In this document: piece after piece, positions 34,380-43,942 of the stretch
How the letters are laid out: each line of letters opens with the position of its first letter
Position numbering within the stretch: the stretch's first letter is position 1
Made by a program: the position numbers and the translations under genes
The notes under the pieces: generated by a model
Seen by the model: only the letters and a program-made list of their open reading frames with translations
Told to the model about the DNA's origin: nothing
The model's database searches: none
From: Guillardia theta CCMP2712
Taxonomy: Eukaryota > Cryptophyceae > Pyrenomonadales > Geminigeraceae
NCBI RefSeq assembly: GCF_000315625.1
Contig: NW_005434587.1
Location: 220,392 to 284,391 of the forward strand
Length of the DNA stretch: 64,000 nucleotides
Direction: 5' to 3'

Positions 34380-35250
34380 TCTTGCTCAGGGGGGCAGCGG
34401 GTCGATCAGAAGTCGACAAAACTGTCTTCTTTGATGTGGCAGGGGCTTTTTGGTAGCTAGGACCGGTTTTTGATCTATTGATAAGAAGGGGCCGAAGATG
34501 GCGGATGGCAAGAGGGGACGAACACGAGCAAAGATACAAACTGGAGGAAGCAACACAGAAGGGCTAGGGGCCGTCCAAATCTCCTCAAATATCAACAAGG
34601 TGGAAGTGGATCAGGGTGAACGAGTAAATCTTTGTCAATTGCCAAAGAGAATTAAGCAGATATGATGGAAATCGCTGATAGTGATGATCTTGAAAGGAAA
34701 TTCGTCGATTTACCGTCCCTTAGAGTATGAAGGAACAATGAATGAAAAAAATGGAGGAACTCTGAGCAGGAAATCAGATGTGCAAGAGAAAAGAAGTATG
34801 AAGAAGAGGAGGAATGGGGCGGAGAGGGGGCTGGCAGAGGAGGAGAGACAAGAGAAGGGGGACAGGAGAAGGGGGCAAGGGGGGCAACACAGAGGAAACA
34901 GTTGAGGGAGGGACGGAAAGTATGGGAGGCGGATGGTAGGGTGGGTGGAGTAAGGTACCCTACCTGATCTGTATTCGCTACCGCTAAATTCCTAAGAAGT
35001 CGGTGCAAACGGGGGTAGGGTGATGACAACTGGCGATATCCAAGGGGGTGGGATATCGGGGGTCCTTGACAGAACGTTGCGATCTGGAGCAGGAGATACT
35101 GAGAGATTGCGAAAAAATCAGGATTTTTGTGTCAGACTACCGGTGCATCGAAGGAGTGAATTGGAACCATGAGGGTAGGGAGGCGGTTGAGATCGGCGCA
35201 AAAGACGCGATTTCATGTCAGAGACAAAAAGCGCCGGAGGGAACTTGACT
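34380..35250. other. intergenic region with scattered GGGTAGGG boxes
   Basis: A purine-rich stretch (34720-34920) is followed by gtagggtgggtgg, taccctacc and gggggtgggatatcggggg boxes between 34935 and 35065. No exon is supported. Confidence 0.45.
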
Positions 35251-35252
35251 GG

Positions 35253-35398
35253 TCTGGTCCTACGCGCATTTAAGTGAAAGTATCAGTTAACTTTTGGGGA
35301 CAGCAATAGGCAGGATGAGGTTTGATTTTGTGAGTCTCTCTGTCCAATAGGAATATTTCTTTACTCAATCAAGTTAAGTTAAATCAGAACGAGGACAA
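35253..35398 (+). repeat. copy of dispersed promoter-associated repeat
   Basis: From GTCCTACGCGCATTTAAGTG to about 35335 this matches 2182-2260 in the same orientation. Its end (CTTTACTCAATCAAGTTAAG then AACGAGGACAA) matches 2333-2370 in inverted orientation and 53484-53507 in direct orientation. It stops just before the ATG at 35409. Confidence 0.65.
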
Positions 35399-35408
35399 TG
35401 GCTCAGCT

Positions 35409-36390
35409 ATGATCACTCTTGAAGCTGCCGCGCCAGCATGTCGAATGGCGGCAAGAATCGCTATCCTCTGGCTCCTCGTCTTTTCAAGGGCCGACGGGTT
35501 TGTCATTCTCCAGTCCCTGTTGGCTCTGCGTGTACCAGGCGGCAGTGTGCGACCGCGACTCCCCGTGCATGTTCGTATGAGCGTGACAGCAGACTGGGGC
35601 TTGAAGGCAACGCAGACTCGAGGCAATTCGACTGTTTCAACGACATATCATCCAAGAGTTCTTTGAATCCATGGCATACAGCAGGTGCGCCGACATCGGC
35701 TTCATTCGACGCGAGAATCTGAGGCTGGACGAGGACTGCGTCCAGGAGCTCGAGGTCAGCGGCACCCGAAAGAACAGCCGGGTACTTCACGGCTTTCAGG
35801 AAGCTGGTAAACGAAGTTTTACTTGAGTACCGGGGAAGGCAAACCGTGGGGAGTGGACGAGGAAGTTGGGTAGCGATGACAAGGAAGTAGCAATTGACCA
35901 GAACTTTCAAGCCGACATGTTGAAGTTTAACGATAAGGTTGACCTTGTCTCGGTCTTCAAAGATGTTATAGACAAACCAGAGGACGATGTTAGGTTGGTC
36001 GGGAAAGGGGCGGCTTGTTTCGAGGACGTTGTTGTCAAGAAGGGACAATATGTGTACTTTGAAATAACCGAAACTCCACAAAAAGTAATTGAAAAGCTGT
36101 ACCAGCTGATTCTGATTGGGCATGTACTGAAGAAGGAGGCAGAGATTGCAGCGATGGGTATAATTGTGAATGGGAACCGGAAAAACTTCGAGAAGGCTAG
36201 TTGGTGCTTGACAGAGTTCTTGACCCGGGCATCAGAACTGTGACGCAACTTGACGATCATGGATACCGGAAAGATTTCTTTCTTCTTCAACAGAAACGTA
36301 TTGAGTTCGATCGCAGAAATCAACAACGAAATGACACAATTCAAGGATGATATGAAAGCTAAGTTGCAGTCGACGAGAAGTATGATCCGA
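35409..36390 (+). pseudogene. decayed or mis-spliced plastid-leader gene, possible nuclease-like fold
   Basis: The ATG at 35409 (or 35445) encodes MAARIAILWLLVFSRADGFV and a basic stretch, a typical signal-plus-transit leader. Downstream coding appears in a different frame (EAIRLFQRHIIQEFFESMAY, RENLRLDEDCVQELEV) without an obvious in-phase junction. A further segment from about 35870 (QNFQADMLKFNDKVDLV, KKGQYVYFEITETPQKVIEK, then AAMGIIVNGNRKNFEKA) runs to a TGA at 36241-36243. The same frame continues beyond that stop with a coiled-coil-like stretch (SSIAEINNEMTQFKDD) to 36390. The pattern D-x(n)-F-E-I-T with downstream helix recalls PD-(D/E)XK folds, but only weakly. A frameshift plus an in-frame stop suggests a decaying copy, although unusual splicing is possible. 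Confidence 0.4.
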
Positions 36391-36487
36391 TGACTGAAGT
36401 CAACGAGAGCATGACTGCCACTGACTGAGACGGTTTTTTCTCTTAGTAAAACCGATTCTACTCGAGCAAAACAAGACAAAAGCTGCG

Positions 36488-36720
36488 ATTAACTTAAACT
36501 TCTCTGCCACAGATGCGGCCGCGATGCTCCGACTCATCACGGTGACCGCCGCTGGCACTCAGCCGCGGCGGTGATCGGATAGCACCGGGCCGCGGCCCGG
36601 GACTCAGGGCCAGGCCCGGGCCCGGTCGAGTCAGGTGACTGAGGCCGAACTTCGTGACTTGACCGGGCCCGGCCCGGACTAGGCTCAGTCCGGTACTCAT
36701 TTAACCCCTACCCCCCAAGG
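36488..36720. repeat. GC-rich block ending in a CCCCTACCCCCC box at the L21 start
   Basis: Palindromic GGGCCGCGGCCCGGG and GGGCCCGGCCCGG cores lie between a TTAACTTAAACTT segment (36491) and the box AACCCCTACCCCCCAAGG (36702-36719), which ends five bases before the ATG at 36725. Both kinds of upstream element therefore meet here. If the box sits at the transcription start, the 5' leader is nearly absent. Confidence 0.5.
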
Positions 36721-36724
36721 AAGT

Positions 36725-37488
36725 ATGACCCCCCTTCACCCTTCACCCGTCTCTTCCTCGAGCCTCGGCACCATGCTCGCCTTGAGGCGGCTGCCGGCTT
36801 TGCGACAACTTGCGCCGATCCAGACAGCGATCAGCTCCTGCTCCTGCTCCTCCTACCTTCCACTCTCCTTCTCTCAGAATGCTCCGTTCTTTGCTTCGCT
36901 CACGCGCTCCATGACGCGTCTTCCATCAATGCCGCTGAGCAGCAAGGTGAACAACGCGCTGCCATTTGTGCATGGTTTCAAGTCCGCTTCGTCTATTGCT
37001 CCTGCCATGGTGCCTAATTTTCCTCTCGCTCGCGATCTTTCGTCTGCTGCTGCGAGTCAAGTCCCCGCTTCGGATGAAGATGGAACTGCACCTATCGCGC
37101 AGCCAGTGGCACGATGTTTCGCCATCGTTGAGATTCTGGGGAAGCAGTACAAGGTAACTGAGGGGGACAGAATTACAACAGAGAGTATGATTGAGAAGAT
37201 TCCAGGTAAGGACGAGAATTTCCTTACATTTTTGAAAAAGCGAATGAACTTTCTTGCGCAGGGGATGAGATCACGTTCGACAAAGTCCTCATGTTAGGAA
37301 GCAAAGAGAAGACGCTGCTCGGGCAGCCTTATCTGGCGGATGCTTCCGTCAAGGTGATTGTCGAGCAGCAGACTTTGGCGCCAAAGGTTTACATCTTCAA
37401 GATGAAACGCAGAAAGAACATGAAGAGGATGAAGGGATTCAGGGCCTCTGTCACTTCCTGCAGGGTTGTGCAGATCAATGGCATGTAA
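36725..37488 (+). CDS. mitochondrial-type ribosomal protein bL21
   Basis: Exons 36725-37205 and 37262-37488 join in phase to give about 235 residues. The C-terminal half is bL21. It has CFAIVEILGKQYKVTEGDRI, then DEITFDKVLMLGS, GQPYLADASVKVIVEQQ and the RNA-binding tail KVYIFKMKRRKNMKRMKGFR. The N-terminal 100 residues are Ser/Ala/Arg-rich with an amphipathic MLALRRLPALRQLAPIQ, a mitochondrial presequence rather than an ER signal. MLALRR at 36773 is an alternative start. The protein binds 23S rRNA in the large subunit. Confidence 0.88.
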
Positions 37489-38130
37489 GTTGCAGTGAGG
37501 TGAAATAGAGTGCTGCCTTCATGGAAAGAATCAGAAGACCTGCTGTCCTACGTGAAAACCAACACAACAGGGAATAAAACTTTGCCGGTTTCTATAGCCA
37601 ATATAATTGGAAATCATACATGCAAAGCGTGATTTTTCTTTCTTCCTTTATTTTCTTGCAGTTAGCTGACAAAATCGTTTATTTGAAGAATCTTTGTAAC
37701 GTCCTGCTAATCTCTAAGGGCTTCACAGTCCCTTGTTATACTCCAACATTGGGGGGCTGTCCGATCTATCTGACCTCGTCCGCCTGTCTCCATGTTGTCA
37801 ACATGATGAATCCTTCAATCTTTTCCTATCACCTGAAATCTAGAGTCCTGATGCTGGGGCTTGTCTGCGGAGAGGTTCCAGCGCTCCTGCTCTTGTTGGG
37901 AGACCTACACCAATGTCAGTCAAAGAGACAGTTGCAACATGAAAGATGGAATAGGAGGGACGAAGTGCTGTGTCAGCAACTGGTTTCAAGATAGAAGGCG
38001 CATGGAGTTGTTGGCTAAGAACCGCACCTCTCGCCGTCGTTGCTGTAGAAACTTTCTGTGACTTCTTCGAGGTCGCTCTCAAACCTACAGCAAGCATCAT
38101 TCTCAACATGCTCCAGCAGGAATTCAAAGG
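37489..38130. other. intergenic region between convergent genes, one unassigned Cys-rich frame
   Basis: This is the shared 3' region of the L21 gene and the kinase-MORN gene. On the + strand, 37888-38060 could follow a CAG acceptor and encode a Cys-rich peptide (SCSCWETYTNVSQRDSCNMK) ending in a stop. No partner exon or start was found, so I do not call a gene. Confidence 0.35.
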
Positions 38131-41100
38131 TTACCGTCGGACAGCATGGATGTTCTCTTGATCATCCGCATCCTCCCATTCTGCATCGACCATATCGTCG
38201 TTCTCTCCTTCCTCGGATTCTTCGCCATCCTGACCAAAACAGTCAGAATAAGTGAACTAAACATAAATGAAAGTGATCTCACGGAAGAGCGCAAATCTAC
38301 GACGTCCAACGGAAGCCCGTCGATGCAAGCGTGCGACTTGATCTTTTTCATACCAACACTTGCCGGAGCACCTTCCTGGTCCTTTGTTTGTTTCTCTTGC
38401 TCGTCACTTTCCTCCTGAGGCCCTTCCAACACACCGACGCCGTGCTTTTCTCCATTTTGCCAGCCGCCCATATAAACTTCTCCCGAGGGATAATATCTCG
38501 CACCTTTTCCGTGCGGTAAATCGTTTTCAAACATTCCTGCAATGCATTCAGAATCCACAAGTAAGTCCATCACAAACATCACCTTGATGCGCTTCTCCTG
38601 TCGTGGACCAGAAAAGGTATCCGTAACCGTGACGCTTGTCTGCAACCCATCCTCCCTGATACCAACTTCCGTTGGAATACTCGAACCTACCGTGACCCTG
38701 AAACAGCATCAGCATGTCCTGCCTTTGCAACAATTCACCACGCCTGTTTTCCGATTGATGACTTGTAGCCTCCCTCGTAGAGACTTCCATCCGGATATTT
38801 CACCATCGCTTGTCCTTGTCGACTGCCTGGAGTCCAAAGGTAAACGTGGTGAAGTCGAACTCTCGATGTATACCTCGATGCCATTCACCATCGTAAATCA
38901 ATCCACGAGATTTCCAAACGCAAACACCACGCCCATGATGTCTGCCGCTGTTGCCCGACTTTCCAACCTCTGCTTGGTATTGTCCATCGTATCTCCACTT
39001 TCCTTCTGAGCCTTCGCCGTACTGCTGGATATCAGGATAGATCTTGGCAAGGAATTCATCTTACCTCGCTCAGTAAATCGATCGTGCTGCCATCGGCTAA
39101 GATTCCTTGCCACTGAATGCAAAGTCAACACATACATAGTATATGCTTCGGTATCAATACCTTATACTCATCGGTCGGCTCGAACGCATGTGAGACAGAG
39201 CTGAACATTCCAAACAGGCCTCCAGATTTTTGCTTTGGCAACTTTTCTGGGCCAACCAACTGAAAAGAATCAGCAAAGATGCAAACAACACATCACAAGC
39301 TGTAAACAAACAACAAATACGGGACCTACCTGTTGATTCGGTTTCGGGCTGTACCTCCACCTTTCTCCAACGATTCTCAATTGTTGAACCCAATCATCCC
39401 TCACTGCCTGGGATTCACATATGAAGGTGTATTCCTTCGAATTGACGAGAACCCGGATGGAATAGACGTACACCTGGGCCACTCATGTAAACCAAGGTCA
39501 AATACCCTTCGAAAAGTACCTTGTTGTTGATGGGAATCACTCCATGCTTGGGGTAAATCTTACGGGCCGGAGGCAAAGGTAAAACACCGATTGGAACCAA
39601 AGACGTCTCGGAACGAAAAATGAGGCAAGCCCCTGTAATTGTGTAAAGTGAATCCCGGAGTAACAATTGAATGTATTGCAATACCCAAGGAAGGAACAAG
39701 TCGGAGATATTTCTTTTTGGGAGCAAGGTATTTAGTTCTGCCCCCCATAACAGTACCCTTCTTGGTGGATTCTAGATACCCCTGAAGGTGTATAAGAAGC
39801 CCACAGCGCAAAAGTGTAGCTCCAATGTTACCTCTTTTGCAAAGGGAATCTTGGACAGCAATCCTCGAATCTGCTCTTCATCCAGGTACGATGAGTGTAC
39901 ATAGTTAGAAGCCGCCCTAGCAGGCTGTTCTGATGGCATTCCATGTATACTCTCATCTTGCGACGCTGCAAGGAACTCTTCGGTCTTGTTTGCTTGCCAA
40001 GGCGCAAGGGTCTCCACGGACTCATCTCTCACAGCATCTGAAAGATCCAACGAGAAATTTCTTAGCGCTTCAGACGATCCTTGTAAATTGAAGGTTGGCG
40101 GTCCGTTTATATCCCTTAGAAGCCTGGAAGCTATACCAGGAGATCGTTGCTGCTGATTTCAGCGTCAGTGAGTAAGATGCTTGCCATCAAGTTCAAGTAT
40201 ACAAAGGTTGACGAGTTCAGATCCATTGACGGCCTTGCAATATAATTGAAATCAGATCCAAATTCATCCAAATCATCAATGTGAGTTTGGCTGGATGATT
40301 TCAGAAGCTTCGAATTCTGAATATTGCAGTCGATTTCAGTATAAAGACTACTCCAATGCACTAAATTACCTTCCACGAAAGATCTGAGGTGAAGGTTTGA
40401 TCAAAGTTCGATATGTCCAAGTCATCTTTAAGCTGAAACAGAAGAATGAACATTGCGAAGAACTAAAAAATCGTGTACAAACCTCCGGCACTATGCTTGG
40501 ACGGAGCTGGCGCATGAGGACATGCTCCCAACGAATGCCTTGAAACCACGCTTGAGTCTTGATGGGCATGGCATCCCCCTGTCAACAACAAGTCGTGGTT
40601 GCGAGTCAGGCGCTCATTTCAAGATGTAGGGTTTAGGGTTCAAATTAAATTAAGAATCAACGAAACTTACCACCGGTTCCGCAATGCTACTCTTCTTTCC
40701 CTTGGTACGATGAACAGCCCCCAATCTGTGCGCTGGGTTGGTCTTCAAAAGCCCACGAATGAGGATTCGGGCTGACTCTGACACTGTTCCAAAGATTAGG
40801 TCGTGCGAGAAACCAGAATTTAGAAAGCACCGTGATCAGGAAATGGAATTGGTTCCGTCAATAATCTCTGGTAGGCAGCTTTGGCATTCGAAGAATAGAA
40901 GGGAGGCAGTCCAACGAGCATTTCATATATCAAAATACCCAAGCTCCACCAGTCCGCTTGCACGTCGTGTCCTTGCATCAGTAATACTTCTGGTGCCATA
41001 TAGTACGGACTGCCTGCAACAGTCTTTGCTGTCGCGGCATCCGTTACATCCCTCGCCAAACCAAAGTCTGTCAATTTAATATGCCCACCCCTGTCAAGCA

Positions 41101-41929
41101 AGACGTTTTCAGGTTTTATGTCCCGATATATGATTCCCATTGAGTGAAGGTACTCCAAAGCAAGAAGGATCTCTGCGGCCCAGATTCTTGCATCCCGTTC
41201 AGAAAAAAATTTCTGTTTCTTGAGGTGGATGAACAGTTCTCCACCATTGATGAAATCCATCACTAGACAAAGTGAACTTCCTGTTTGGAATGCATAGTAC
41301 AAGGTAACGATGAATGGATGATTGACGATTTCCAATACTTTTCGTTCTGCTTTGGTATTCTGCACTTGGTCCCGCTTGCGCACAAAGCTTTTCTCTAGAA
41401 CTTTCAAAGCATATATCGCACTTGTGTCCTTTTTGCGCACTTGAAACACCTGGCCAAAGGAACCCCTCCCAACCATGGAAATCAATTCAAAGTCTTCAAT
41501 CCTCAATTGTTGAGGATTTATCAAAACTCCCTCCAAGGCTTGCATCCATTGAAGGTATTGCTGCCTATCTGGACAGAGAAGGTAGACCTCTTTCCGATTA
41601 GGGTGGAAGATGCCAAAACTATTGCTGTTACCAGTCTGCTTCTTCGCACACGATAGGGAGCATCCTTCGAGATGAATCACATTGTCCGGAACCAATTTTC
41701 TCCTATATCGGGTTTCCTCCTTCCATGCACATAATGTATGTGGATGGGGACCGATCAGAGCGCAAAAGCGCAGCTGATAACGATAGAAGTTGCCCATTGG
41801 ATTTCCCATCTTATTCATCCAGTGCTCTCTTTCTTTCCAGAGAGATCCTGACATAATCACAGTATCTGACTCTGTGGATCTCCTTGACGGAGAAGATTCA
41901 ATGTCATTGGAACGCCTTCCCGCCATCAT
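38131..41929 (-). CDS. PH-AGC kinase-PH-MORN fusion protein
   Basis: From the ATG at 41929 the first exon carries a PH domain (about residues 27-137) and an AGC-type kinase: glycine loop GRGSFG at 154-159, Lys176, YRD at 268-270, DFG at 288-290, activation loop AKTVAGSPYYMAPE. Exons then add the kinase C-lobe (SARILIRGLLKTNPAHRLGA), an AGC tail (NFDQTFTSDLSW) and a hydrophobic-motif candidate (FGSDFNYIA). Next comes a linker, a second PH domain (GYLESTKKG through YTFICESQAVRDDWVQQLR), and at least five MORN repeats (for example KYPDGSLYEGGY, FEYSNGSWYQGGW, RYYPSGEVYMGGW). An acidic tail ends at TAA 38131-38133. Most junctions agree in phase; the one inside PH2 is uncertain. PH-kinase is the Akt/PKB plan. 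Lipid-directed membrane signalling is inferred. Confidence 0.85.
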
Positions 41930-42479
41930 TCTTCAAAAATTCTTCAACGAGACGAGTCACGAAAAGTCACTGGCACGTAGTAATGTGAACTTGCTTGGTA
42001 CCAGCGCCTTTCGAGTTACCAAACCATACTCCGGTGTGACTTGATGCTTATGTTACCATGCTTCGGTGAGACCTACCACCCCATCCGTCGACAAGAACAA
42101 ATATCCTCCTGCGACGTGCTGTTAGAAACAATGAGGCACTCCCGGCACTCAAGCTGAACATGGGCTACGAGCAAGCTAACAGAACAGATAGTCATTCGTT
42201 TTGGAACCTTATCCGACACCTTGTTATTCTCTAGAAGAGGAGCTTATCTTGATCAATGACAGATATTCAAGCTCGCGTACAAGAACCTTCATCGGAGAAG
42301 CTCATCGCGATGGGGCCCTTCCATCCCAACTACTTGATTCAGCACCTTGCCTACGCACATCTCCATCCTACATCTATACAATCTGGTGCCCTTTCTGTAG
42401 TCTCGCTTCTATTCGTCCTCTTCCTTCCCGCTCTTCCTCCGTTCGGCTCCCTGCATTGCCTACAAGAAACATAGCCGAG

Positions 42480-43660
42480 GCAGCACGGGGCGGATAGGGG
42501 GTAGGGGTGATGAAGCTGAAAGGACGGGTAGGGTAATGTGGTAAACGATGGGGTAGATATTGTGAGAAAGCTAGGGGGTACTCTCCAGACTCGGAGCAGG
42601 GTAGTAGACACTGAGAACAGGAGGGGTGTCGGGAGATTGGGTTGGAGGCTGATAAGGAAATAGGGGTTCAAAGCTGAAGGGTGGGTAGTACCTAGGGGTA
42701 GTAGACGAAGGGCATAGGGAAGATAGGGGGTGTTGAAAAGTGATGTTCGTCCCCATGAGGGTTGGAAAATTGAGGGTAGGGTGGGGGTATTGATAATGGG
42801 GGTGGAACAACATGTGGGGTACGGGGGGTTGTATCTACCCACCCAGTAGTCCCCACCATGTACTATAGAAGGAGTGGAAGAAGGGTGGGTACTAGACTAC
42901 ACTGGTACCCATTGGAAAAATTTGTTAAAATGCTGGAGATGGTGGGGTGGTGGTAGGACGAACAAGGGTAGTAATGAGGCTGACCATAGAGCTTTTCAAG
43001 GGTAATTTTGGAGTGGTGTTTGAAAGACCTGGAGAGGGTGGGTGGTAAATATTTAGAGCTGTTGAGAGATCGATCACTCCAAATCAAAAATTCAAGGGTT
43101 GTGGTGGGTAGGGGTGGTAGGTGGTGTTCGAATTGTGTTCTGATAGCGGGTAGGGGTACAAAGATCCTGATTGGAGTGTGGCTATGCATGGGGTGAACTA
43201 TAAGGTCTAGAGGGGTGTAGGAGAAAATCAGGGGTGATGCCTGACACCCGAGTCTTGTAGGGATGGGAGAGGGTAGGGGTGAAGATGAAAAGGGGGTAGT
43301 CCAAAACATGAGGGAATGGGGAATGCCGAAACGAATCATGGGGGTGGGGTAGAATATCGGACGTAAGGGGGTAGTGGCGGTGTGGGACGTAATGGGAAAG
43401 AGGTGGGTGGGGGTGGAAAGCAGGGGGTTGAAGGTGTAGGTGTGGTGTGAACGAGTGGCAGGGTGGAGGTTTGTGGGGGAAAAGGAGGATACGTTCATGG
43501 AGGCCGGGTAAGAATGGGGGGTAGGGGTACTTCATAAGGGGTGGAGAGGATCAAAAGCCAAATGAGGTTGGGTACAAAGGGTCACACAACAATAAAAATT
43601 GATGGAACTTTGGGGGTAGGGTCATATCATACGGGGTCAGGGGGTACGAGAACTTGGAAA
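42480..43660. promoter_or_regulatory. 1.2-kb array of GGGGTA/GGGTGGG boxes in a divergent intergenic region
   Basis: At least 25 boxes such as gggggtaggggtg, gggtgggtag, ggggtacggggg and gggggtggggtag are scattered between the kinase-MORN gene (starting 41929, minus) and the coiled-coil gene (43943, plus). Spacing is irregular and the intervening sequence is unique, so this is not a tandem repeat. Antisense frames here are meaningless His/Pro-rich artefacts. The function is inferred. Confidence 0.45.
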
Positions 43661-43689
43661 ACGGAGTGGACCTCCCCATCTGAGGCAAG

Positions 43690-43830
43690 CTTGGATCTTA
43701 TCTAGTGAGCCCCGAAGGTTCAGTGACCGCGTCACTGAGAGTCCTGCATGCCACCGGGCTCCTTCCGATACCACCGGGCTAGCCCGCCTCACGCGTACAG
43801 GATGTACCGGTACTTCATCGCAGAAAAGAC
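43690..43830. repeat. short GC-rich block upstream of the coiled-coil gene
   Basis: This block contains AGTGACCGCGTCACT, a near-perfect inverted repeat, and two copies of taCCACCGGGCT-like sequence (43751 and 43770). It sits about 110-250 bases before the ATG at 43943. It is similar in composition and position to the other GC-rich upstream blocks, though shorter. Confidence 0.4.
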
Positions 43831-43942
43831 GGGGTATTTGAATTCACGGGTACTTTAGCAGGAAAACCCAGGGGTGTGCGAATGACACGGGTAGTCTGCG
43901 TTTACAAAGAAGGGGTGGGTGGCAAGACGTCCTTTCGCAATC

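Noticed and set aside
35503-36123. 206-residue minus-strand frame opposite the plastid-leader gene
   Set aside because: It is the antisense shadow of a coding-like + strand region, with no domain, no splice logic and no promoter boxes in the right place.
37840-38127. 95-residue minus-strand frame next to the kinase-MORN stop
   Set aside because: It starts just downstream of the kinase gene's stop, lies in the 3' region, and has no acceptor or domain.
42351-43535. His/Pro/Ser/Thr-rich minus-strand frames of 117-211 residues
   Set aside because: They are translations of the GGGGTA box array and have no protein-like composition.
42480-43660. Interstitial telomere repeat as an explanation for the GGGGTA boxes
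   Set aside because: The boxes are not in tandem, vary in sequence and occur before many genes, so a telomeric origin does not fit.
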